A stretch of DNA of 64,000 bases from Oscillospiraceae bacterium. Lineage in GTDB: Bacteria > Bacillota > Clostridia > Oscillospirales > Ruminococcaceae. The stretch is from contig BQOK01000001.1 in assembly GCA_022835495.1 (NCBI GenBank), positions 992,001-1,056,000 of the forward strand, read 5' to 3'. Positions 50,564 to 57,420 of this stretch are shown piece after piece. A model generated the notes under the pieces. The model was given only the letters and a program-made list of their open reading frames with translations, ran no database searches and was not told where the DNA came from. Made by a program: the position numbers and the translations under genes. Positions within the stretch are counted from its first letter, which is position 1. Each line of letters starts with the position of its first letter.

Positions 50564-51360
50564 AGCGGCCGCCCGCCGATGTAAAACCCGTATTGAAATA
50601 TGCTGGTGCAAAATGGAGAATTGCGGATTGGATCAGCGGGTTTTTCCCACCACATGAAATATACCTTGAACCGTTCTTTGGTTCGGGTGCGGTTTTCTTC
50701 CGAAAAGCCCCCGCGCGGCTGGAAACAATAAACGACATTGACGGAAATGTTGTAAATCTCTTCCGCGTATTACGGGAACAGCCGGAACAGCTGGCGGCCT
50801 TGATTGAGTTAACACCGTGGGCGCGGGACGAATACTATTCTTCCTATGAAAAAACAGGGGAGCCGGTGGAAGACGCACGACGCTTTCTTGTTCGGTGCTG
50901 GCAGGCATTCGGGACAATGACGGCGGCGCGGACGGGTTGGCGGCATAGCGCAACAGGGCGTTCGCCTGTTATGCCGCAACAGTGGAACAGGCTTCCGGAT
51001 AAACTGGAAGCGGCGGCAACCAGATTAAAGGACGCGCAAATAGAAAACATGGACGCGGTACAGCTGATAAAGAAATATAACGATCCGCGTTGCCTTATTT
51101 ACGCCGATCCACCATACACGCCGGAAACGCGCCGCAAAAATATATATGCGCAGGAAATGACGACAGAACAACACATACAGCTGTTAGAGGCATTAAGGGC
51201 GCATAGTGGTTCGGTGGTATTGAGCGGGTATGCAAACGAGATTTACGACAACATGTTGCACGATTGGAAGCGGATAGAAAAACGCGCGCTTGCGGAGCGT
51301 GGGCAAACAAGAACCGAAATTCTATGGATCAAAAACGCGAAAGGCGGCGAAGAACCATGA
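50557..51360 (+). CDS. DNA adenine methylase (Dam/D12 class)
   Basis: Protein of 267 residues. The AdoMet-binding PVLKYAGAKWRIADWISGFF is near 12-31, EPFFGSGAVFF near 43-53, INDIDGNVVNLFR near 65-77, and catalytic DPPYTPE near 183-189. This is the D12-class order. It should methylate adenine, probably GATC or a similar site, to protect phage DNA or time packaging. It is intact, unlike the Dam-type gene 1 kb upstream. Overlaps the MazG-like gene by 7 bases. Confidence 0.92.
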   Translation: MLKRPPADVKPVLKYAGAKWRIADWISGFFPPHEIYLEPFFGSGAVFFRKAPARLETINDIDGNVVNLFRVLREQPEQLAALIELTPWARDEYYSSYEKTGEPVEDARRFLVRCWQAFGTMTAARTGWRHSATGRSPVMPQQWNRLPDKLEAAATRLKDAQIENMDAVQLIKKYNDPRCLIYADPPYTPETRRKNIYAQEMTTEQHIQLLEALRAHSGSVVLSGYANEIYDNMLHDWKRIEKRALAERGQTRTEILWIKNAKGGEEP

Positions 51361-51548
51361 TGAACGAGCAGGAAAAGCCGCATATTCCGGAATTGAAGCC
51401 GTGCCGCTATTGCGGCGGCAATGCAGAGATTTTGAAGCGGCGTTTTTCCTATTTTGAGCCGCGCCCCCTTATTCGGTGCGCGTCGTGCGGGATTGCAACA
51501 AGGGAGTTTGAAACGGTGGAACAGGCCGTTGAATACTGGAACAAATGA
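51357..51548 (+). CDS. Lar-like restriction alleviation protein
   Basis: Protein of 63 residues with two CxxC pairs (PCRYCGGNAEI and IRCASCGIATR) and the ending ETVEQAVEYWNK, the Lar/phage zinc-ribbon pattern. Lar of Rac reduces host restriction by stimulating modification; here it directly follows an adenine methylase with ATGA overlap, which fits. Confidence 0.85.
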   Translation: MMNEQEKPHIPELKPCRYCGGNAEILKRRFSYFEPRPLIRCASCGIATREFETVEQAVEYWNK

Positions 51549-51562
51549 AAGGAGCTATTCAA

Positions 51563-52480
51563 ATGGAAAAGACTTTGAAAACCGGAAAGATCGGACAGTT
51601 TGGCGCAGAAAGCCGCGTTACATACGGCGGCGTGAAGTGGGTTGTGCTGGACGCACGCCCGAATATGTCGCTTTGCCTTGCGGAAGATGTATTGAAGGAC
51701 GAAAACGGCGAAGTTCGGTACATGGCTTTCGACACGGACAACAAGAACGATTTTGCCGCCTCTTCCGTCCGCGCTTTCCTGAACGGTGATTTTCTGGAAG
51801 AGCTGGCCGCCGCGGGTGCGGACAAAGAAGCATTTGTGCCGATCGTCCTTGACCTGACTTCCGACGACGGTTTAGACGACTACGGCACAGACAGCGCAAA
51901 GATCGGGCTTATCACGGATCAGATGTACCGCGCGTTCCGCAAAATCATTCCGAAAGCGTCGGAAGACTATTGGACTTGTACCCCGTTTTCAACCGAGCGG
52001 AACGGCTATAAAAGTTTTGTGCGCCTTGTCGACACTTCGGGGGCGTTGAACTACTACAGCGCGTACTGCGGCCTCCGGGGCGTGCGTCCGCTTTGCGCTC
52101 TGAAATCTGATATTTTGGTATCCTATGACGAAGACGAAGTGAACGAGCGCAAGCCGTCGTTCGGTGAAATGATCGGGAAAGCCCTTGCGGAAGGGCTGAA
52201 CAAGGCCATTTTCGGGGAAGGTGAAGAGCCGAAGGGCATTCTTGCCGAAGTGGAGGCGCAGGCCGCCCGCGAAAAGGAACAGAAAGACGAAGAGCAGAAG
52301 CGCGCGGACGCGGTGGACATGATGAAGCACATTGCCGCCGCCTTCGATATTCCGGCCACAATCGGAGAAGGAAAACAGGAAGAGCAGGAAAAAGAAGCAA
52401 AACAGCTTTTCGGCTGGTATTCGGAGCTGAAAAAGGCCGGATTTACCGACGCGCAGGCGTTCGAGCTTATCAAGGGATAA
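51563..52480 (+). CDS. DUF6273-like phage protein with coiled-coil tail
   Basis: Protein of 305 residues. Residues 1-200 resemble DUF6273: GGVKWVVLDARPNMSLCLAE near 22-41, NDFAASSVRAFLNGDF near 62-77, and YCGLRGVRPLCALKSDILVS near 165-184. The remainder is acidic and helical (AEVEAQAAREKEQKDEEQKR). The domain occurs in many gut-bacterial surface and phage proteins; function unknown. It has a copy of the repeated leader (51547-51565). Confidence 0.72.
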   Translation: MEKTLKTGKIGQFGAESRVTYGGVKWVVLDARPNMSLCLAEDVLKDENGEVRYMAFDTDNKNDFAASSVRAFLNGDFLEELAAAGADKEAFVPIVLDLTSDDGLDDYGTDSAKIGLITDQMYRAFRKIIPKASEDYWTCTPFSTERNGYKSFVRLVDTSGALNYYSAYCGLRGVRPLCALKSDILVSYDEDEVNERKPSFGEMIGKALAEGLNKAIFGEGEEPKGILAEVEAQAAREKEQKDEEQKRADAVDMMKHIAAAFDIPATIGEGKQEEQEKEAKQLFGWYSELKKAGFTDAQAFELIKG

Positions 52481-52484
52481 CAGA

Positions 52485-52515
52485 AAAGGCCGCCCCGCAC
52501 GATGGGGCGGCCTAT
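52485..52515 (+). terminator. Hairpin after the DUF6273-like gene
   Basis: A 10-base stem AGGCCGCCCC/GGGGCGGCCT lies 6 bases after the stop. The tail lacks a T run, so termination may be partial. Confidence 0.5.
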
Positions 52516-52551
52516 CCCCTATACATTATATATAGAAAGGACGGGTTCAAA

Positions 52552-52695
52552 ATGACGGCGTTTGAATTTATGGTTGCCGCCTTTTATGCGCTTGTCGGCG
52601 TGGTTTGCCTTTCCGTGGCGGTTGTGATCGCGTATGCCGTTGTGGTAGGCATTTACAGAGGATTGAAGGGCGGTGGACACCGTGGAAGAAAATAA
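52552..52695 (+). CDS. Very small phage membrane protein
   Basis: Protein of 47 residues: one long helix, MVAAFYALVGVVCLSVAVVI, and a basic Gly/His/Arg tail. GAAAGGACGGGTTCAAA upstream is a diverged copy of the leader cassette, supporting translation. Overlaps the next gene by 23 bases. Function unknown. Confidence 0.6.
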   Translation: MTAFEFMVAAFYALVGVVCLSVAVVIAYAVVVGIYRGLKGGGHRGRK

Positions 52696-53092
52696 AACCT
52701 TCAACGAAGAAGTCATTATTGAAATGGCGCACACGATGGGTTTTGACCTTGCGCACGCGTGCGCGGCGGCGGCTGACGCATTCGCCCGCGGCGTGGCCGA
52801 TGGCTTCGCCGCCTATGCGCAAGAGCTGGCCGCCGAAAACGGAGGCGTTGAGCTGGTACACGATGAAGAAGACGAAGAACCGGAGTTGAAAACGGATATT
52901 CAGGATTGCCGCCGTTGCTGGTGCGACACATGCGGCAGACTGGAAGAATGCGAAAAGCACCGCGACGGCACACAGCCGGACGGCTTGCGCCCGCTTCCGT
53001 GTATCGGGTGCGTGAATGGCCTTCGGTTCAAGCCGAAGGAAGAAGAGCCTTGCGAAGAGTACACGGAGGCCGCGGGCTTCAATAACGGATAG
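52673..53092 (+). CDS. Cys-rich phage protein
   Basis: Protein of 139 residues from GTG. A helical acidic N-terminal half is followed by CRRCWCDTCGRLEECEKH near 79-96 and PCIGCVNGLRF near 108-118, with seven cysteines forming likely zinc sites. Unknown function. Confidence 0.65.
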   Translation: MDTVEENKTFNEEVIIEMAHTMGFDLAHACAAAADAFARGVADGFAAYAQELAAENGGVELVHDEEDEEPELKTDIQDCRRCWCDTCGRLEECEKHRDGTQPDGLRPLPCIGCVNGLRFKPKEEEPCEEYTEAAGFNNG

Positions 53093-53098
53093 AAAAGA

Positions 53099-53133
53099 AG
53101 AAGGCGGCTTGCGTTGCCTGCAAGCCGCCTTTC
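53099..53133 (+). terminator. Intrinsic terminator-like hairpin
   Basis: A 12-base stem AAGGCGGCTTGC/GCAAGCCGCCTT, then TTTCCCCCTTC, just after the Cys-rich gene. Confidence 0.6.
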
Positions 53134-53291
53134 CCCCTTCGCGTCGCCGCGAAAAGAGCTATTCAAACTAACGACAGTATAACACCGCGGCGGCAGAATG
53201 TCAAGAAACGCCGGAACACGGCGTATTACGGGCTTGTAATGGGTATTAACACATGGACGGAAAAGCAGAATTCCGGAAGTGCTGGTTTGTA

Positions 53292-53313
53292 TTCAATTCC
53301 CCGTCGCCTGCTT
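53292..53313 (+). repeat. Near-repeat copy 1 in the Rep upstream region
   Basis: TTCAATTCC, five variable bases, GCCTGCTT. Copy 2 is at 53451-53472 with the same length. Confidence 0.7.
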
Positions 53314-53331
53314 TATCAGGATCACGGAGGC

Positions 53332-53375
53332 GGCAAGCTGTCAAGGGTGCGACAGCACCGCGAAAGCGGCTTGCC
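53332..53375 (+). ncRNA. Possible structured element (three-way junction)
   Basis: P1 GGCAAG (53332-53337) with CTTGCC (53370-53375); P2 CTGTC (53338-53342) with GACAG (53351-53355); P3 CCGC (53358-53361) with GCGG (53366-53369) closed by a GAAA tetraloop. It could act as RNA or as a folded single-stranded DNA origin. No known family was matched. Confidence 0.4.
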
Positions 53376-53450
53376 CTTGATGGGTTGTTGCCGGAGTGAT
53401 AGAAGCAGGAAAGGCGGCGGGGATAAATACAAACCTTCCGGCCTTGCGTG

Positions 53451-53472
53451 TTCAATTCCTTTGAGCCTGCTT
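53451..53472 (+). repeat. Near-repeat copy 2 in the Rep upstream region
   Basis: TTCAATTCC, five variable bases, GCCTGCTT, directly followed by a C5/TTTA/G5 hairpin (53473-53486). Confidence 0.7.
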
Positions 53473-53530
53473 CCCCCTTTAGGGGGACGGGAGGGGGTGA
53501 AACCTTTACCACGAGCAGGGAGGAAACAAC

Positions 53531-54445
53531 ATGCCGTACAACAGCGCAAAATATGAATTCCTCTTTGACCTTTCCGGAGAGAACACCGAAAGGGCGTTTG
53601 ATCGGTTTCGGCACAGGAATGTTTTTCGTTATCGTACCCGCACGATCAAGGCGGGAAATGTGCTTGAAGTTGAGATATTCCCGATATGGAACACGCAAAA
53701 CGAGGTTCGAGAGGCAAAGAAGCACACAACACGGGAAGCACAAAAGAACCTGAATGATAAAAACGCAAAAAAGAAGTTCATTCGGAAGATCAATGCGAAT
53801 TTCACGGAAGAAGACCTTTGCGTAACGCTGACATATTCAAACGGCTTTGTTCCGGACGAAGAACAGGCGCGCCGCGATATTCGGAATTACCTTCGCAGGG
53901 TGCGGGAGTATCGCCGGAAGAATGGCCTTCCAGAATTGAAATACGCCTATGTGATTGAGTTCGGCGGGAAAGATGGGCGGCGCAAGCGTGTTCACCATCA
54001 TGTCATAATGTCCGGCATGGATCGGGACAAAGCCGAAGCCCTTTGGAATGGCCGCGGGTACGCAAACGCCCGCCGCCTGCAACCGGACGATTACGGATTA
54101 GAAGCCCTTGCGCGCTATATGACGAAGGAGCCAAACGGCGGCAAACGGTGGGCGGCAAGCAAAAACCTTGTTGATCCGAAAATCACGGAGGCCGACACCA
54201 AAATAAGCCGCCGCAAGGTGGAACAGATGGCCGAAGACTTCGAGGCGAAACCCGCCGCGATCTTCGCCGCGCTTTTCCCTGAATACAGCTTCAACGAATG
54301 CGCCGTGCGGCATTCGGATTTTGTGGCGGGCGCGTACATATACGCAAAATTGCACCGGAAGGCCGCGCCGCCGCAGAAGCAGAAAAAGAAACGGAGGGTA
54401 CGCAATGAACACAACGGAAATGATGGTAATTTGCCGCGAAGTTGA
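53531..54445 (+). CDS. Rolling-circle Rep-like HUH endonuclease (ORF2/G2P type)
   Basis: Protein of 304 residues. FTEEDLCVTLTYSNGFVPDE near 95-114 is motif 1; RKRVHHHVIMSGMDRDKAEA near 154-173 holds the HUH histidines; YGLEALARYMTKEPNGGKRW near 191-210 holds the candidate catalytic tyrosine. This is the order of replication-associated ORF2/G2P proteins of Microviridae, inoviruses and many gut phages. It should nick one strand and bind its 5' end covalently. It is the only replication-initiation gene visible. ATG has GGGAGG upstream. Confidence 0.82.
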   Translation: MPYNSAKYEFLFDLSGENTERAFDRFRHRNVFRYRTRTIKAGNVLEVEIFPIWNTQNEVREAKKHTTREAQKNLNDKNAKKKFIRKINANFTEEDLCVTLTYSNGFVPDEEQARRDIRNYLRRVREYRRKNGLPELKYAYVIEFGGKDGRRKRVHHHVIMSGMDRDKAEALWNGRGYANARRLQPDDYGLEALARYMTKEPNGGKRWAASKNLVDPKITEADTKISRRKVEQMAEDFEAKPAAIFAALFPEYSFNECAVRHSDFVAGAYIYAKLHRKAAPPQKQKKKRRVRNEHNGNDGNLPRS

Positions 54446-54668
54446 CCGAACAACGGGCGAAATAGCGGTTTACCGGATTGAAACCGAAGTAACCGAAAGT
54501 CTGATTTTCAAATTGAGGCTTCGCGCGCGCCTGAACCCCGAATTGCAATACTTTGTCACGACAAAAGCGCATTATGAAGGCTTCGGGAATACGATCACGG
54601 CGGTTTTGAAGCGAAGAACCGTAACGCCCGCGGCCATTGCACGCGTTGGCGGGATCGTCCAGCTTTGA
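54405..54668 (+). CDS. Phage protein, unknown function
   Basis: Protein of 87 residues, overlapping the Rep gene by 41 bases; CGGAGGG precedes ATG. Beta-rich start (MVICREVDRTTGEIAVYRIE). No known domain. Confidence 0.62.
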   Translation: MNTTEMMVICREVDRTTGEIAVYRIETEVTESLIFKLRLRARLNPELQYFVTTKAHYEGFGNTITAVLKRRTVTPAAIARVGGIVQL

Positions 54669-54681
54669 GGGGGTGCGCGCG

Positions 54682-54960
54682 GTGGTAGAAAATCCGGAGA
54701 TTGGCGGGCAATATTGGTTTGTTACGGACATTTGGGAACGCTTCTGCCCTGTCCCCGTGACAATCGTTGCCGTGAACGAAGAATACGGCGCATTCCTTGT
54801 CCGTTGGGATATTGGCGAAAGCGAATACTTCGAGCAATACGAAGGCGTGTGGCCGAACGAGCTATACGAAACACGGGCAGGCGCGGCGGCAGAATGTCGA
54901 AGAAGAAACGCCTTGCCGTGTGGATATGTGGAAAAGGCGGTGAATTATCTTGAAGAATAA
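54682..54960 (+). CDS. Phage protein, unknown function
   Basis: Protein of 92 residues, Trp- and Tyr-rich (YWFVTDIWERFCPVPVTIVA near 11-30, ending AVNYLEE), likely an SH3-like or OB-like fold. GTG 54682 chosen because GAGGGGG ends about 9 bases before it. Confidence 0.58.
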   Translation: MVENPEIGGQYWFVTDIWERFCPVPVTIVAVNEEYGAFLVRWDIGESEYFEQYEGVWPNELYETRAGAAAECRRRNALPCGYVEKAVNYLEE

Positions 54961-55348
54961 CGCCCCTTCCCTTCCGGTTCCAACGGAGAGCGTGGAACAA
55001 CAATGCCTTTTCAGGTGGGCGGCATTTCAAAGCGGGCGTTTCCCTGAATTGGCGTTGCTTTACCATGTGCCGAACGGCGGGAGCCGGAAGAAAGCAGAGG
55101 CCGGACGCTTCCGCGCCGAAGGCGTGAAGGCGGGTGTGCCGGATTTGTGCTTGCCCGTCGCCCGCGGCGGTTTTCACGGCCTTTACATAGAGCTAAAGCG
55201 GCAGAAAGGCAGTAAAACAAGCGACGATCAAAAAGCGTGGTTGTCAAACCTTGAAAAACAAGGCTATTTTGTGGCCTTGTGCAAAGGGTGGGAGGCCGCC
55301 GCAAAGGTAATTACAGAGTATTTGACAATGGGAGGCGAAGAAGGTTGA
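54950..55348 (+). CDS. VRR-NUC domain nuclease
   Basis: Protein of 132 residues from TTG. VEQQCLFRWA near 15-24, HVPNGGSRKKAEAGRFRAEG near 38-57, VPDLCLPVARGGFHGLYIEL near 62-81 and K after it supply the PD-(D/E)xK site of VRR-NUC nucleases. These cut branched DNA in phage replication or packaging. It overlaps neighbours at both ends (11 and 4 bases). Confidence 0.88.
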   Translation: MKNNAPSLPVPTESVEQQCLFRWAAFQSGRFPELALLYHVPNGGSRKKAEAGRFRAEGVKAGVPDLCLPVARGGFHGLYIELKRQKGSKTSDDQKAWLSNLEKQGYFVALCKGWEAAAKVITEYLTMGGEEG

Positions 55349-55785
55349 AAAAGAAGCGGTTTTTGAAGCTGGTTATGTCTTACGGTATCCAGCGGGACAA
55401 AGCGGCGCGCATGGCCGCCCGCGTTGGCAAATTCGGATTGTATGAAGCCCTGTTTTTGTCTTTGCGCCCGTCGCTGGCATTCTGGCAGATGGGCGCGGCG
55501 GTGCGCAAGGCTGGCCGGACGATCCGGCAGGCCGCCCGCGCTTTTGACGATATGTTCGCCGCAATGGGGACAGCCCTTGCCGCCTGCTTCTCCCCTGCTT
55601 TGCGCGGGTATGTTGACGACGCGAAGGAGCGGGAACAGAAACAAGCGGATTTTTCGGCGGCGGGAAATATGTTCTTGCCGTCAACGCATGAAATCATAGC
55701 GGGCGCACAGCCCGAAGAGGAAAACACCGCGGCGCGCTGGTGGGTAAAGACACCAAACCCGAATTACGGCAAGCCGCAGGCATAA
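55345..55785 (+). CDS. Phage protein, unknown function
   Basis: Protein of 146 residues from TTG overlapping the nuclease stop; GGGAGGCGAAGAAGG upstream. Basic helical N-terminus (FLKLVMSYGIQRDKAARMAA) and an acidic, Pro/Trp-rich end. No known domain recognised; similar proteins are seen beside phage VRR-NUC genes. Confidence 0.65.
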   Translation: MKKKRFLKLVMSYGIQRDKAARMAARVGKFGLYEALFLSLRPSLAFWQMGAAVRKAGRTIRQAARAFDDMFAAMGTALAACFSPALRGYVDDAKEREQKQADFSAAGNMFLPSTHEIIAGAQPEEENTAARWWVKTPNPNYGKPQA

Positions 55786-55802
55786 GAAAGGCAGGGTTAA
55801 AC

Positions 55803-56033
55803 ATGGCGAAAATGTCTATGCGTGTGATTTTGAAGAGCGGCGCGGAATTTACGGTGAAATGCGATAAATTCACGCTGAAAAGGAACGGGCTTGAACAGGT
55901 AACGGGATACAATATCAGCGGGATCACCGAAAACAAGCCCGTGTATCTGGATTTTGACGAAGTGGCCGCGATCGTCCGTGTATTTTCGGACGAAGCGGAC
56001 GCGCCGCCCGAAGATGGCGGCAACGAAGAGTAA
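55803..56033 (+). CDS. Small phage protein, unknown function
   Basis: Protein of 76 residues, beta-rich (MRVILKSGAEFTVKCDKFTL) with an acidic tail. GAAAGGCAGGGTTAAAC upstream resembles the leader cassette. Confidence 0.65.
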   Translation: MAKMSMRVILKSGAEFTVKCDKFTLKRNGLEQVTGYNISGITENKPVYLDFDEVAAIVRVFSDEADAPPEDGGNEE

Positions 56034-56054
56034 ACGGAAAGCGAGGGTTCAGAC

Positions 56055-56681
56055 ATGGGCAAGAAAAAAACGGGCTTGATTACTGACGAAGTGCGGGAGC
56101 TGATAAACGAGGTCGCGCGGGAAACTGCTTCTATGGCCTATATTGACGGCATGGGCGGCGAAGTAAATTATTTCCGCGCAATGGAAAGTTTGCTTTTTAA
56201 TTATAAAAAGCTGGCCGCGCTGGTGGCCGATTATGAAGCCTATACACATGTGGAGCTTCAAGGCCGAAGCGCGAGTATTTCAAGCTATTCCCCTTCGAGC
56301 GGGTACACATACCGCACGGAGGAAGATATACTTGACGAAATGAAGCGGGATAAAATCATATCTTACCACAGGACGCGGGCGCGCTTTGAAGAGATTGACC
56401 GCGTTGTAAAGCTGTTTGCAGAGCGAAAAGAATTCCATGTGATCCGCATGTATTACTTCGGAGAGGACGCGCAGGGCAACGAGCGTCCGACAGGCGCGGA
56501 GCCGTACACATGGGAAGCCATAGCCGCAGAGCTGGAGGGAATGGGGTTGATCCGTGACGCGAAGAGTGCGCGCAGATGGCGAAACAAAATCGTTAATGAC
56601 ATGGCCGTGTGCATGTTCGGGAAACCCGCGGCGGTTGGCGTGGGTACATACCGGAAGGAGCGGGACAAAGCAACGGATTAA
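56055..56681 (+). CDS. ArpU-like phage late transcription activator (sigma-70 region-4-like)
   Basis: Protein of 208 residues. The N-terminal half is helical; the C-terminal part carries EFHVIRMYYFGEDAQGNERP near 131-150, YTWEAIAAELEGMGLIRDAK near 156-175 and SARRWRNKIVNDMAVCMFG near 176-194, the HTH pattern of ArpU/RinA-like activators. It sits at the usual place, last early gene before HNH and terminase, and a promoter with two tandem 11-base repeats follows directly. Confidence 0.75.
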   Translation: MGKKKTGLITDEVRELINEVARETASMAYIDGMGGEVNYFRAMESLLFNYKKLAALVADYEAYTHVELQGRSASISSYSPSSGYTYRTEEDILDEMKRDKIISYHRTRARFEEIDRVVKLFAERKEFHVIRMYYFGEDAQGNERPTGAEPYTWEAIAAELEGMGLIRDAKSARRWRNKIVNDMAVCMFGKPAAVGVGTYRKERDKATD

Positions 56682-56697
56682 AACAGGCCGAAAAATG

Positions 56698-56719
56698 CCC
56701 GTTTCGCGCCCGTTTCGCG
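56698..56719 (+). repeat. Two 11-bp tandem repeats upstream of the late promoter
   Basis: CCCGTTTCGCG occurs twice head to tail, 4 bases before the -35. Likely binding site of the ArpU-like activator. Confidence 0.7.
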
Positions 56720-56722
56720 CCC

Positions 56723-56751
56723 TTGTGTGTACCGTCCATATATGCTATAAT
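56723..56751 (+). promoter_or_regulatory. Phage late promoter
   Basis: TTGTGT, 17-base spacer, perfect TATAAT, directly after the ArpU-like gene and its tandem repeats. Confidence 0.75.
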
Positions 56752-56790
56752 TATTACGCTGATTAAATGCAAATAAACAGCACACTTCAC

Positions 56791-56827
56791 AAGCCTTCGC
56801 GGGTTCGCCCGTGAGGGCTTTTTTTAT
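56791..56827 (+). terminator. Terminator in the late leader
   Basis: AAGCCTTCGCGGG, TTCG-type loop, CCCGTGAGGGCTT and T7 lie about 40 bases after the late promoter and before the HNH gene. Confidence 0.75.
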
Positions 56828-56849
56828 TGTCCGAAAGGAGGCGGCAGGC

Positions 56850-57167
56850 GTGAAGGCATGGGCTGAACAGTTCTATAATTCGGACGCGTGGCGCGCGTGT
56901 CGCGAAGGCTTCTTGCAATCGAAAGGTTATCTTTGCGAACGATGTTCCACGCCCGACAATCCGGTTGTTGCGAAGATTGCACACCACAAAATCTATTTGA
57001 CGAAGGAGAATATAAACAATCCGTACATTGCGCTTTCATGGGATAACTTGGAGGCACTTTGTCAAGATTGCCACAACAAGGAACACCACAGAGGCGAACG
57101 GAAGAAGCGTTATTCTTTCGACGCAAACGGAAATCTTGTATATCCCCCCCATTCGCCGCCGAATTAG
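56850..57167 (+). CDS. HNH endonuclease (phage packaging type)
   Basis: Protein of 105 residues from GTG with GAAAGGAGG upstream. CERCS near 30, AHHKIYLTKENINNPYIALS near 49-68 and LCQDCHNKEHHRGERKK near 75-91 form the ββα-metal site. Such HNH proteins sit beside the small terminase in cos-type phages and are needed for packaging cuts. Confidence 0.9.
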   Translation: MKAWAEQFYNSDAWRACREGFLQSKGYLCERCSTPDNPVVAKIAHHKIYLTKENINNPYIALSWDNLEALCQDCHNKEHHRGERKKRYSFDANGNLVYPPHSPPN

Positions 57168-57222
57168 GGAGGGCGAAACACCGAGGGCGGGAGGTTAAAA
57201 AAACTCCGCAGGCGCGCGCATA

Positions 57223-57236
57223 ACGGGTGTACCCGT
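57223..57236. other. Short palindrome in the HNH-terminase gap (cos-like position)
   Basis: ACGGGTGTACCCGT follows the alternating run GGCGCGCGCA (57211-57220). The gap between HNH and small terminase is where cos sites commonly lie, but cohesive ends cannot be defined from this sequence. Confidence 0.3.
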
Positions 57237-57275
57237 GGGGGGTGTGGTTGACGGTGCAGAAAGGGGGCGTTTTTT

Positions 57276-57374
57276 GTGGCGACAAAGAAGGAGCTTACGA
57301 AAGAACAGAAGATCAAAAAAGAGATTGCCCGATTAAAGCGGGTGTGCCCTTCCCGGTTTCGTGGACAGTAAAAA
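57276..57374 (+). pseudogene. Small terminase subunit, truncated by IS3 insertion/deletion
   Basis: GTG 57276 starts ATKKELTKEQKIKKEIARLK, the standard opening of phage terminase small subunits beside HNH genes. After about 24 residues the family likeness is lost, and the frame ends in TAA just inside the IS end (57362). Normal proteins have about 120-150 residues; the rest is gone. Confidence 0.72.
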
Positions 57375-57420
57375 TGAAGAAAAAACAGAAAGAAACGCAG
57401 GATATCTTGTCGTATCACAC

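Larger units (their letters stand above)
53093..53530 (+). other. Hairpin-rich non-coding region before the Rep gene
   Basis: These 438 bases start with a terminator-like stem (53101-53112 with 53120-53131), then a decayed copy of the leader cassette without ATG (53151-53172). From 53290 follow two 22-base near-repeats, a possible three-way junction and a C5/G5 hairpin, then the ribosome site of the Rep gene. An open frame at 53239-53556 looks accidental. Confidence 0.6.

Noticed and set aside
53285-53475. TTCAATTCC sequences reminiscent of tRNA T-loops
   Set aside because: No 5-base T stem, anticodon stem or acceptor stem could be formed around either copy.
53093-53530. Retron or diversity-generating element (structured RNA beside a gene)
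   Set aside because: No reverse transcriptase is encoded anywhere in the window; the adjacent gene has HUH, not polymerase, motifs.
53239-53556. 105-codon open frame in the hairpin region before the Rep gene
   Set aside because: No ribosome site, crosses the structured repeats and overlaps the Rep start; looks accidental.
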